DNA of 64,000 bases from Diphasiastrum complanatum (taxonomy: Eukaryota > Streptophyta > Lycopodiopsida > Lycopodiales > Lycopodiaceae): the NCBI GenBank assembly GCA_029204225.1, contig CM055106.1:40934368-40998367 (forward strand). The letters run 5' to 3'. The position numbers and the translations under genes are program-made. Of the stretch, positions 33,012-43,377 are shown in pieces (position 1 is the stretch's first letter; each line of letters begins with the position of its first letter). The notes under the pieces are model-generated. The model searched no databases. It saw nothing but the letters and a program-made list of their open reading frames with translations, and had not been told where the DNA came from.

Positions 33012-33469
33012 TGTTACAACTCCCTAGGATCATCGACTGCCTTGAAGGTTCCGCACACCCCATACCAGTGGCGACGCACCGTAACCGCCCTTCCATAGGG
33101 TCACAACCGACCCACCCCCATGCATTGGAGCAATCGACATAATCATGCCCGGTCAAGCCTCCTACGATAACTGGCGTCCCATACCACCAGCCATCGCACT
33201 CGGCTCTCCCTAGCACACATCTCCTGGCCTGGAGATACATCTTGGCTCATGCACGTGCTCTCCATCCACCAACTCCCGGTTAGACTGAGTGAATGGAAAG
33301 AGGGAAACCCCACCAATAGGCATAGCACAGTAGGTCCCATCAAGCACGGTCCTGCCGGCGACACGTGACCACCTAGGATGGTGGCACCCAAACATGTCGA
33401 AAACTCCAGTCCTGCGTCATGCCCCTTGCGAGGCCGTCACTGAAGGGCGTACCGTTATGGTACATAACA
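33012..33469 (-). repeat. element H 3' LTR
   Basis: 458 bp, on the - strand TGTTATGTACCAT to GTTGTAACA. Polypurine tract TGGGGGGGGAA at 33470-33480. Confidence 0.92.
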
Positions 33470-33480
33470 TTCCCCCCCCA

Positions 33481-33590
33481 TAAAAACTTCCTTCTATGGG
33501 AAGAAACCAGGGAATCTAAGCCTTAAATCATCTTCCTTTTCCCAGGTGTCCTCATCATCTGACTTACCTTTCCAACGAGTCAGCATCGGT
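33481..33590 (-). pseudogene. element H chromodomain tail
   Basis: The - strand reads RWKGKSDDEDTWE and then RLRFPGFFP with a stop directly before the polypurine tract. This is the second half of the chromodomain, similar to element F (RWKGSSEDDDTWE). It is joined straight to RNase H, so the intervening integrase was deleted. Confidence 0.8.
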
Positions 33591-34208
33591 CCGACAAAGA
33601 TCTCGCACAAAAAGATACAACTCGGATTGGAACTCAGCAAAGCATAATTGATTAACTTCACCAATTCGGCTCAAAGCATCAGCGACACAATTCGACGTAC
33701 CTCGATGGTACTTAATGTCTAATTCGAACTCCTGAATGAGTTCCGACCGACGGGCCTTACCACCCCTAAGGTCTGAGGCATCACAGATATACTTAAGAGA
33801 CTCACGATCTGTCATAACCACGAATTTAGACCCGTACAAATAATGTCTCCAGATCTTTAACGCATGGATGACAGCAAAAAGTTCCTTCTCATAAGTAGAA
33901 TACCTACTTTGAGTTGGGTCCAACTTCTTACTCTCGAAAGCCACAGGTCTACCATCCTGGTAAAGGACTGCACCCACCGCATAGTCACTAGCATCCGTTT
34001 CCACCAGGAAAGATCCGCTAGGGTCCACTATGTGTAAGATAGGGGCTGTAGACACTAACATCTTCAAAGCTTCAAAGCTTTGATTAAGTTCATCAGTCCA
34101 AACAACAGGTGGACTGATTTTCGAACGCCTTCCAGCCTTCTTCTTATTACCCTTTTTAGTTTTTCGTTTGGCTTTCTTCACTCCCTTAAGAAGATTCGTT
34201 AGCGGCAA
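33564..34208 (-). pseudogene. element H RNase H
   Basis: Open for 214 codons: MPLTNLLKG, a lysine-rich insert, LVETDASDYAVGAVLYQDG, KELFAVIHALKIWRHYLYG, and GTSNCVADALSR, ending LCRTDA where the deletion junction with the chromodomain lies (about 33590). Catalytic positions appear kept. Confidence 0.85.
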
Positions 34209-34288
34209 TGCAACTAAGGCATAGTCTTTAATGAATTTATGGAAAAACCCTGTGAAGCCCAGAAAAGATTTTACTTCCCTAATGGTTT

Positions 34289-35293
34289 TCAGGATAGGCC
34301 AACGTAATCAATCTCAAGACCTCGATCGGAAACGATATGTCCCAAATACTTGAGTCGAGTTTGAAAAAACTCACATTTAGACTCCTTAGCATAAAGCTTT
34401 GCCAGTCTTAGATTATCTAAGACAGTACGCAAATGTGCTTCGTGCTCCTCAAGAGTCTTACTGTAGATCAGTATGTCATCTAAAAATACCACGAGAAACT
34501 TCCCTAGATATGGACGAAGAATATCGTTCATCATCTGCTGGAAGATTGTCGGGGCATTAGTTAGACCAAAGGGTAAAACTAAAAATTCATAATGGCCATA
34601 CCTAGTACGAAAACCAGTTTTGGAAACATCCCCCTCGTGTATTCTAATTTGATGGTACCCCGACCTAAGGTCCAATTTGGTGAAATACTTAGCACCATTC
34701 AATCGGTCCATTAAGTCGTCCATCTGAGGTAAGGGATAACGGTTCTTAATTGTCATTTTATTAAGCTTTTTGTAATCGACAAAAAGACGAATACCACCGT
34801 CTTTCTTGCCGGTTAGCAAAACAGGAGCTCCCCAAGGGGATTTACTAGGCCGAATATGGCCTTTACGTAACAACTCCTTAAGTTGACTAGCAACTTCATC
34901 TTCTTCCTTCGGGCTCATCCTGTAGGGAAAAAGCGATATAGGAGAGCTGTCGGGAAGAAGATCTATGTGATGGTCTACTCCCCGTGAGGGGGGAAGACCC
35001 TCAGGCAACTGCTCAGGGAATATATCACCATATTCCTCTCTAAGTCTCTTAAAGATTTTGCCCTCAGGCGAAGATTCTAAATTATCATCAGAAAAAGACA
35101 AAGCTTTCGGGAAAGACGATACATCAACATTGACATTATGAGTACTAAAAGCATCCATGTAAGATTCATCTTTCAGATAACATAAATACGAAAAATACTC
35201 GGTATTCAAAATACATTGATTCGCTTCATGAGCAGTTACAAAAGGTAGATCAGGCTCATCGCCTTTAAGAAAAACCCATGAGTCATTATGCAA
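34289..35293 (-). pseudogene. element H reverse transcriptase
   Basis: Open for 334 codons with [17 protein letters not shown] linker, [53 protein letters not shown] and the catalytic [13 protein letters not shown] frame change near 34300 separates it from the thumb region and RNase H. Confidence 0.87.
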
Positions 35294-35337
35294 GAAAGAA
35301 ATACAATGAGATACAGTTTTTCTTTAAGGACTCATTC

Positions 35338-35574
35338 CTAGAAAAAAAACCACTCTTTTCCTAGGATTACATCCACCTTATCTAGATTCATGACATGAAC
35401 AGACAAACAAGTGGTCCCAGACCTGCTGCTCCCCACCAGCTGCCATCCTAACCACATACTTGTGGTCACTTGGTGCGGTTGCCAGCTACAGCTTCTGCAC
35501 CCATTTATAAAATTATGCGTAGAACCGTCATCAAAAAGAACACTCACAGGTTGGCTGCCTACGAACCCACTCAT
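35338..35574 (-). pseudogene. element H protease
   Basis: SVLFDDGSTHNFING is the retroviral-type aspartic protease site. The segment ends VHMNLDKVDVILGKEW after a disturbed middle part. A frame break separates it from the knuckle region (GPHDLF) upstream. Confidence 0.75.
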
Positions 35575-36626
35575 GCAAAGAGGTCGTGAGGTCCAAACAC
35601 TGCAGTATTAAAACAACAATTCATACAAATTGTTTCATCTTCAAAAGATACATCAATGCAAAAAATAGAAGAATTACCTGGTGCCTTAAAGGAGCGGCCA
35701 CCCTTCTTCCGTCTCTTCGGGCAGTCCTTGGAAAGGTGCCCCTTCTCCATGCAGGAGAAACACAGCCCGTTGCTTTTGGCCTTGTCAAAGTCCGTTCTCT
35801 CCAACCGAGGGCGCTTCTTTTTCTTCCCTGAAGGAGAAGCTTCGCCGACCATGCGCTCCGTGCCCTTTTTAAAAGAAGGGCCCGCAGAGGATTTGTCTTT
35901 GGCTTCGGGCTTTGGCTGTTCTTTGTGGGTTACACTGTGCGTATCGTCGAAAATCCGAGCGAAACGCACAGCATCCTCTAAGGACTGTGGCTAATTACGG
36001 CGTACCTCCAACTGATATTCCTTGGGCAAGCCCAAAATGAAATGCAGCTTAAGGAGTACGCCGTCTATGCGGTTAAAAAACCACGAAGCAGCCTCTGGGA
36101 AGTCCTGCAAGTAGACGTCCAAGGGCTTCGTCCCCATTTGCAATATGGCAAATCGACGATAGTATTCAAAATCGTCCAAGACAGGCATAAAGGCAGCCTT
36201 GAAAGCTACCTGGAAGTCATCCCAAGTGGTTGGGACAGTAGCTCGGTCTTTAAGATCACGCCACCATGAATATGCCTTACCGCGTAAAAACATGATGGCC
36301 GTCGAAATACGCGAGCTATTAGATAGATCGTGCATGGAAAAATGTGATGTCCATCGATCTAACCAGGCTAACACCACATCTTGGTGTCTGTCCTTCTTTT
36401 CTCCGGTAAAAAATTCCGTAGTAAACATCGGGTTTAGGAGAGCTTGTTGAGACTGGGACTCAGCCCAAATCTCGGCCTCCGCCCGTTCATGTTTTGAACG
36501 CATGTCCACAATTTGTTGTTGTAACAAATTTATGGCACGCGTCATGTTCTCCATATCAGTCCTGACGAGACTTGGAGCTCTAGTCTCATCCATAGGGGTG
36601 TCCATGGATAAAGGAGTAACTGGCAA
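35575..36626 (-). pseudogene. element H gag with zinc knuckle
   Basis: ATG at 36626 (MPVTPLSMDTPMD). Then LLQQQIVDMRSKHERAEAE (possible coiled coil), FFTGEKKDRHQDVVLAWLDRW, WWRDLKDRA, and LGLPKEYQLEVRRN. A single in-frame TAG at about 35991 splits gag. The same frame continues with VRFARIFDD, a lysine-rich segment, and the knuckle CFSCMEKGHLSKDC. Apart from that stop, gag is long and open. Confidence 0.85.
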
Positions 36627-38032
36627 AAAACTAGAGGGAAAATGGAGAGCTACGGTGTAAAAACCGCAAAAAGGAAAAAGCTAGTGCACAAGGCCTCAAG
36701 AAATAACCAACTTGAGAGCAAGCAACTTGAAAGCAATAAAACTTTACAACAACTTGGGAGAATGAGGGAAAGGAAGTGAACGTACCTCCGTTACCCCCTC
36801 CCCAAAGCTCCTCTCCATCCTCATGCAAAAAGGACAGTGGGGCCCAAGAAAGGCCCCATTTGTCCCTTCTAGGCCTTTCTATCCATGTGGGGCCACCCAT
36901 AGGTGCCACATGGCCCATGGACCCCAAAGGTTTATGAGATTTAGTTTTGGCTCTTTCTCCTCTCTCCAACTCCTACGTACTACAGTTCTCTCCACTCCTT
37001 TGGAGATCTGCAGGTACAGAGAGGGACAAAGGAAAAAGTACGGCCTACAAGGACAGGCCTCCAAGATTTCAGCTCTATTTGCTTTTCTTTAAGATTTGTT
37101 TTTAAGCTTAAAGCTTTGCTCAAAGTTATCTTAACTTTGCAAGCTTAAGAAGAAAAAAATTGCTCAAGCTTTTCTTTTATCGAGGAGGGATGGCAGGGTT
37201 GTGGGGAGGCGCGCTACTCCCCACCACCCCCTGTCACATCCTTGTATTAAGGAACCTGGGGGAGGTAATAACTTCTCCCCCCCCCCCCCCCCCCCCCCGA
37301 TTTACTTATAGAAAATACGCACCAGCGCTAGCAACGCTCACCCGTACGAATCCCAAGGTAGGGTTAGGACCTACCTGACGAAAAGGTAATAACACGGATT
37401 CCGAGGCGCAAAACTGTGAGCCAGAGAATTCGAGCTCCAACTGCGTGCTGGGTGGGTAATAGGTAAACAAAAAAAATTGTTTGTAAAGCATCCCTGTCCT
37501 ATGGACCAGACCCAAGGCAGGAGGGAGGCGCTTGTACTGCGCGCCGACCTTCCAGCCACCTTAAAAAAAAAAATTTCCCACGCTTACGTGATGTGGGTCT
37601 GCCCACAGGACCTCTTCTGAGCCAAGCGCTCCAGCCAGCTAAATAAAACTTTTGAAATAGACCTTCTCTCTCGTATGGATTCCAAAGAATAAAAAAGGAT
37701 TCCCGAGAGATGTATAAACACATAATCTGATCATAGCAAAATTTATAAGCCAGCGGGCCTCCATGTTTCAAGAATAATCTTAAAACTTATTAACTTATAG
37801 TTTAAAGTTGGTTGTAAAACTTTCAACCAAACTACAACCTTCCTACACAAAGTTTGAATAGGAAGCTTATTGTGAACAGCTTAAAGTGAACAAGCTTACA
37901 TCCACAAACCAACATTTTTTTCCAATTTAAACTTGAACAAAGGTTTTAAAAACAAACAACCACCATCCACTAAAGGAAATAGCAAACCGCAAATGCACAA
38001 AAGGGAACGTGTGCACCTTAAGGAAATCGACA
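36627..38032 (-). other. element H untranslated leader with poly-C tract
   Basis: About 1.4 kb between gag ATG and primer site with no convincing reading frame. A run of C (37277-37299 on the + strand, so G in element sense) lies in it. Long leaders are common in gypsy elements. Confidence 0.7.
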
Positions 38033-38044
38033 GCTCTGATACCA
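38033..38044 (-). other. element H primer binding site
   Basis: The - strand reads TGGTATCAGAGC, two bases inside the 5' LTR. Confidence 0.88.
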
Positions 38045-38046
38045 AC

Positions 38047-38513
38047 TGTTACAACTCCATAGGATCATCGACTGCCTTGAAGGTTCCGCACACCCCATAC
38101 CAGTGACGACGCACCGTAACCGCCCTTCCATAGGGTCACAACCGACCCACCCCCATGCACTGGAGCAATCGACATAATCATGCCCGGTCAAGCCTCCTAC
38201 GATAACTGGCGTCCCATACCACCAGCCATCGCACTCGGCTCTCCCTAGCACACATCTCCTGGCCTGGAGATGCATCCTGGCTCATGGAGGTGCTCTCCAT
38301 CCACCAACTCCCGAGTAGACTGAGTGAATGGAAAGAGGGAAACCCCACCACTATATAGGCATAGCACAGTAGGTCCCATCAAGCACGGTCTTGTCGGCGA
38401 CGTGACCACCTAGGATGGTGACGCATGGCACCCAAACATGTCGAAAACTCCAGTCTTGCGTCATGCCCCTTGCGAGGCCGTCACTGAAGGGCGTACCGTT
38501 ATGGTACATAACA
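38047..38513 (-). repeat. element H 5' LTR
   Basis: 467 bp; pairs with 33012-33469. It has three short extra stretches relative to the other LTR (near 38352, with a 2-bp gap at 38400, and 38420). Right flank is poly-G. Confidence 0.92.
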
Positions 38514-38678
38514 GGGGGGGGCTCCCTAGCAGTAGAGGCTGAGGCTCACCATCGCGCATGGTTCACTCATATTCATCTACGAACTCCCTTGGTCTAGGCA
38601 GCACAGACTCGGATGATTCTGATTACGAGTACAATGACAAGTCTTACTTTTCATTTTGTCCATCAAACATTATTGTAC
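38514..38678 (+). pseudogene. hAT transposase C-terminal fragment
   Basis: After the G-run, the + strand reads through an acidic tail STDSDDSDYEYNDKSYF, similar to the acidic C-termini of plant hAT proteins. It follows the RGRGKREGG end at about 32960 on the other side of gypsy H, so this is the same gene continued. It is cut again at 38679 by the solo copia LTR. Confidence 0.6.
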
Positions 38679-39132
38679 TGTTAGAAGTAATAAATGATAA
38701 TGATAGTTTCCCATAGGTTACTTTGACCCAAAAGGTCGAGACTTGTGTAACCATGGGTTAGGTTTATTATTTAGACCATGTTAAGTCAGTTTTAGTTGAG
38801 TTGGACCCAATTTTGGTCCAGTAGTAATTCGTGGGTCCAAGTAAAGTCTAATTATGTTAAGGGACCCTATCTTGACTTTTGGGGGTGCCCTATAATTAGT
38901 AGTGGATCTTGGAAGGTTCTAGAACTTAGAGTTTGGAAGAGTCTAGGCCCTTGGAAGGCCTATTTATATGTACTCTTTGTTCATTTGTAATTCATTCCCG
39001 TTCAGCATTGCTACTACTTTCTCTCTCCTTGAGGGCGCCTAACCCTCTCCCTCTTCTTCTTCTTCCTCTTTTTCTTCTTCTTGTATATGGAGATTGAATG
39101 TTAGAAGGATCTTGGCACTTTGATTTCCTACA
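38679..39132 (+). repeat. solo LTR of copia B family
   Basis: 454 bp, TGTTAGAAGTAATAA to GATTTCCTACA, flanked by the exact duplication TGTAC (38674-38678 and 39133-39137). There is no internal sequence, so the element was lost by LTR-LTR recombination. It keeps the hairpin (38716-38752) and has a TATA-like TTTATATG near 38963. Confidence 0.92.
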
Positions 39133-39189
39133 TGTACTCCATTTACAGTGCCATGTGGCCCGATTTTATATATGGTGTTTCTTTTGCAC

Positions 39190-39307
39190 ATGTGCGACAA
39201 GCTCAATATGGTTCATTATGGTTCAATATGGTTTAGTACGATTCAGTATGGTTCAATATGGTTCAGTATGGTTCCTTGTGATTTCAATTTGGTTTGTTGT
39301 GATCTCA

Positions 39308-39379
<72 letters not shown>

Positions 39380-39695
39380 ACATGTGTCGTATCTCTTCAA
39401 TATGGTTCATTATGGTTTTAGCCATGATTCAGTATGGTTCAGTACGATTCAGTATGGTTCAGTATGGTTCAATATGATTCAGTATGGTTCAGTACAGTTC
39501 AGTACGATTCAGTATGGTTCCTTGTGATTTCAATTCGGTTTGTTGTGATCTCAAATGGATAGAGAGAGGGGGGGGATGGAGAGTGACAGAGTGGGAACAT
39601 GTGTCATATCTCTTCAGTATGGTTCATTATTTCAGCCATGATTCGGTATGGTTCAGGACGATTCAATATGGTTCAATATGATTCAGTATGGTTTC
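39190..39695 (+). repeat. minisatellite of GGTTCARTATG words in about 210-bp tandem units
   Basis: Words such as GGTTCAGTATG, GGTTCAATATG and GATTCAGTACG follow each other many times. A larger unit (word cluster, CCTTGTGATTTCAATT.GGTTTGTTGTGATCTCA, GA-rich tract, GGGAACATGTGTC.TATCTCTTCA) occurs twice, with a third partial start at about 39626. Confidence 0.85.
39312..39376 (+). repeat. (GA)n microsatellite
   Basis: About 32 GA units inside the first 210-bp unit; the second unit has only a short GA tract with a G-run. Confidence 0.95.
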
Positions 39696-39699
39696 TTAC

Positions 39700-40015
39700 T
39701 CATTTTGACTTTGATATACAGTAGATAGCCAGTAAAACAATTTAGGGTTTTTCGATAAGGCTTAGTAGGGTTTGGCATGGTTCAATGTGCATTTCATTGC
39801 ATTTCAGTAAGGTTCGGTGCTAAATGTCCGCTCAACAGCATATCTAGAATTTTTGTCACCCACGTTTATGCAACAAATCAAGATTTTACCTAACTGCTTG
39901 TGGCGGACAAGAATCCACTGGAAAATTGTTTGTCTGCAATCCTCTAATTTTCCTCTCTCTACTGATACCCATATTGGGTGGTTTAAAAAAAAATATTTGA
40001 TTCGCAACGAATCGC
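39700..40015. other. probable 3' end of hAT element
   Basis: Ends with an A-run followed by GATTCGCAACGAATCGCTG near 39995-40013, resembling the GAATC/GATTC words and A-run after 30344 and the subterminal regions of the hAT element at 41532. Exact termini and target duplication were not found. Confidence 0.4.
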
Positions 40016-41523
40016 TGATTTTTGGGACAACAATTCCATGTGTTATCATAATAGGGCTACAGCCAATCTAGTCTACCATACACCTTACTGAGAAAGGGAC
40101 AAGGCTGAAATTTGGGCCTTCTATGCAAGTTCGCAAACATACTGGGGGAGCAACTATGAACCTATGCAATGATCAGTTAGGAGGGGCCCTAAGCCTAGTA
40201 CTTAGGAGCTATTAATAATTATGAGCTTTTTCGTTTAGTTTGAACATTAATTCCCAATTTCTCAATTTCAATCTCAATAATTGATAACTGAAATTCCTTG
40301 GCTCGAAGATGTACTAGATAGATGGTAGTCATTCCATTACCTGCACACGATGGCCTATATCCCCTGCTATGGAGGAATAGCGCCTTGTTTTGGAACAAAG
40401 AGCTCAATGATGAGTGCTTCGCTTACATTAACATATAATGCATTTTGGATTGACCTCCTTGCGTATAGGAATGATGTCCTGTAGTGCGAATATCCGATAG
40501 CACATATGAGATATGGCTTGTTGCGGCCAATGGCATGGTGTGGAAATGGATAATTACTCGTCAATCTACACTCGCTGATGTTCTGCCTTCATTACTGGTA
40601 ACTTGTAGGATATCATTTGTGGAAACAGAGCTGCTTCATTATATTTAAATCAACTTTGAAACTTTTAGCAAATTTGTGGATCGTGTCACATAAATGTGTG
40701 CCTTGTAGTGTTCCCAGATTGCAAAGGCTTGCACTTCAAATCCTTTCACGGGACTGCAAAACACTCACATGTATGTGATGCCAACCGACAACTTTTAAAC
40801 AAACCAAGGAAAATGAGATGCCACTAAATTGCAATTTTGAATCGTAATTACTGACCAACTTAAAGCATTGTGAATTGTGCGCACTGAGTAACTTTGGTTA
40901 CTTTTGAGGATTGAGATTGTGTTGAAGTCCATCAAGATGAAATTGACTTGAGGCTTCCAAAGCGGCCACCAAGGTCACAGAAGGAGGAGGATGTATATGC
41001 CCTCCTCCACAAGGAGTCCTACTTGAATACAATTCAATTCCAATTTCCATTTTGTATAATTGGCTTGTAGTCTTTAAGTTCATTTTTAAGAGTGATAAGG
41101 TTCAAATGACAATATTTGTTGCAATCCTTGCAAAGCATGTTGAGCAACTACCCCTCAAGGCACAACACGCAGAAGGCAGCAAGCAAAAGGTCAAAAGTTC
41201 TCATGTTGTCACATATGAGGAGCCTAATGACAATGAAGATAAGTCAAAGAACAACGAATATGTTGAAGCAGCATATGCAGCTACATATGAGGATGAGGAT
41301 CATGGATCGTAGATGTAGAGCGACTAGAATGTAGATTCTAAACCATCACTCTTTACCATATATCTAGATTCTATGATCGATCATCTAAATTCTAAGTAGC
41401 TATAGATTGTCGTATCATGTATGTACCAATCCAGACTCCCGAGACTCAATACCAATTACTAGTTTTACGACTTATAGTCCTAACGAATCACTCATAGTGT
41501 GAAACGTTGTTACCTTGCTTGTA
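40016..41523. other. unassigned DNA with short ORFs
   Basis: The only notable frame is 41052-41312 (+), 86 codons, with an acidic, lysine-rich end (EEPNDNEDKSKNN, ATYEDEDHGS). No family recognised. Nothing else supported. Confidence 0.4.
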
Positions 41524-41531
41524 GTTGGTAG

Positions 41532-42317
41532 CATAGATGCACCGCGATTCAGAAACGAGTTTCGGGATTTTCCCAGAATCGCGCGAATCGTTTTTTTTTT
41601 TTGAAATGTTTTTAGGCAATATGGGTATCAGAGGAAAGCTCTAATTGAGAGCATTATGATTGTGTAGTTTGCCGACTGTTTCGGGTGCGAAACACCAAAA
41701 AGTGTGTTTCACTCAGGGAGTTGGAAGGCCAAATCATGAAGAGGCCTTACCGTCGGGGCCGGGGTCTACCGGCAGCCCCCGGACCCCGTCATTTGGGGGG
41801 CGTTGCCCCCCAAACCCCCCACCGGGGAGCCACCGCCCCCCCTGTTTCTCGGGGGGCTACCGCCCCCCGAACCCCCTAGACCTTCCTACTATATAGACAT
41901 TGTAGATAAAAATGCTACCGCCCCCTCGTAGATAAAAATGGGAACCAAATGCGTGCCGAGAAGGGCCCAATATATATGCCCCCAACTGTATGCACATTGC
42001 ACTCACATCTCTAGTGAAACGATTGCAAAAGTGATCATCATCCATACAGTTGATAGCCCAAACTGTAGGATTAACATTTATTGAAAACCAGAGCAAATGA
42101 CAACCAAATAGCTACTAAAAATAAGATCTATTTGTGCCTCATCTACTACACTTCTGAGAGGCAAAACGCTGGTTTGACCATTGATCCCCTAAAAAAATTT
42201 CAGCCATAAGCTATTTTTCTCAAAAAAAATTTTTTTTTTTTTTTTTTTGCGATTCTGGGCTCAGAATCACGATTCGCGAATAGTGGACCCAGCGAATCGC
42301 GATTCGGTGCATCTATG
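41532..42317. mobile_element. non-autonomous hAT element, 786 bp
   Basis: Perfect 13-bp inverted ends CATAGATGCACCG...CGGTGCATCTATG and an exact 8-bp duplication GTTGGTAG (41524-41531 and 42318-42325). Both subterminal regions carry GAATCGCG/CGCGATTC words, then T-runs. The interior has a GC-rich block (41755-41885) with repeated runs of C and G. No transposase. Confidence 0.88.
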
Positions 42318-42325
42318 GTTGGTAG

Positions 42326-42751
42326 TTAGTGGTTAATGAATAGGAGCAAGTAGTTAATACTTGCATGGTGATTGTTCAGTTACCGATATGATTTTGGTTC
42401 CTAATTTTGAATCTACGCTTAATCACGACATTGAGCACTCCAAATCTCAAAACGCTTTGTTTTGAGCATTGAAGCCAATGGCCACATTTAACATCAAGAT
42501 TTCAAAATTAGGGATCAAGATGCAGAAGTTCAAGACCTAGGGCCTAGGTAACTATGATTTCATTTGGCAATGTAGTTTGTACCCTAAACCGACAGCTTAA
42601 GTTTCACAGTTTACTATTAACCTATCAGGAAATAATGGTTTCTTGAAAACCCTACATCCAATTTGCCGCTTAAGATTTTTGAGACCCAATTGAAATTGGT
42701 TTGAATGGAGTAAATCAGTCCTAAAAACATTGATACTATGCTGATTGTTGG

Positions 42752-42820
<69 letters not shown>

Positions 42821-43050
42821 CAGTAGCTTACCCCAAACTGTAAAGCAGCCATTGAAGTTTCAATAATCTTTAGAAAATGGAAAATCAGAACCCATGTAAA
42901 ACTCAGCAGCTTTTGAAGATCTGAGACATTGTCACCTGCAAACATAATTATACATTATAGACAATCTTTTGAAACTGAATCTCAAGGTCGCCCCTGTAAA
43001 GCCATTAGTAACTGGCTTACCCATGCCACATACTTAGGTTACAACTTACA
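42326..43050. other. unassigned DNA with (CT)n microsatellite
   Basis: A CT repeat of about 32 units at 42753-42817. Otherwise no recognised feature. Confidence 0.6.
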
Positions 43051-43377
43051 ATGCAATTGCCCCATTTGGAACATCGTAAGAGCCCTAAATGTCATAATCA
43101 TCAAGCATCTCATGCCAGCTTCACAATCCAAAAACCTACTTGGATTAAAAATTTGCAGGAAAAGTCTTCAAAGAGAAACAAAAGCAGGTCTTCAAAGAGT
43201 CCGCTCAGGACAAATGTAGGTCTCCAGAGCATCCACTCGGGACAAATAACCCACGCAGATTTAAAAAAGGCTACAGCAAATAATCTTCTATCTAATGCAA
43301 AATCCGCTGCAAACGAATCAGTTCCATGCTTTAAACTCCCAAAATCTGACGATGATAGTGTCACAAATACATTCTAA
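43051..43377 (+). CDS. hypothetical ORF, 108 codons
   Basis: Serine- and lysine-rich frame (KSSKRNKSRSSKSP, then ATANNLLSNAKSAANES and KSDDDSVTNTF). It could be part of an exon of a nuclear, basic protein, but no family is recognised. A second frame of 84 codons runs antisense. No splice structure, promoter or homologous copy in the window supports it, so it may be chance. Confidence 0.2.
   Translation: MQLPHLEHRKSPKCHNHQASHASFTIQKPTWIKNLQEKSSKRNKSRSSKSPLRTNVGLQSIHSGQITHADLKKATANNLLSNAKSAANESVPCFKLPKSDDDSVTNTF

Larger units (their letters stand above)
33012..38513 (-). mobile_element. Ty3/gypsy element H, integrase-deleted
   Basis: About 5.5 kb with LTRs 33012-33469 and 38047-38513, flanked by GGGGG on both sides inside a poly-G tract of the hAT gene. 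Internal order on the - strand: primer site, long leader, gag, protease, RT, RNase H, chromodomain tail. Integrase zinc finger and DDE core are missing. LTRs differ by about a dozen substitutions and three small gaps, roughly 3%. It cannot insert by itself but could have used proteins of related elements. Confidence 0.9.

Noticed and set aside
37160-37378. ORF through the poly-C tract in the element H leader
   Set aside because: Proline run from homopolymer C, antisense to element H, no support.
39098-39527. ORFs rich in Arg-Glu or Ser-Leu around the (GA)n tract
   Set aside because: Translation of a microsatellite and GGTTCARTATG repeats in open frames; no coding evidence.
41660-41896. Proline/glycine-rich ORFs in the GC-rich core of the hAT element
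   Set aside because: Composition-driven open frames within a non-autonomous transposon.
42736-42945. Arg-Glu-rich - strand ORF at 42736-42945
   Set aside because: It is the antisense reading of the (CT)n microsatellite.
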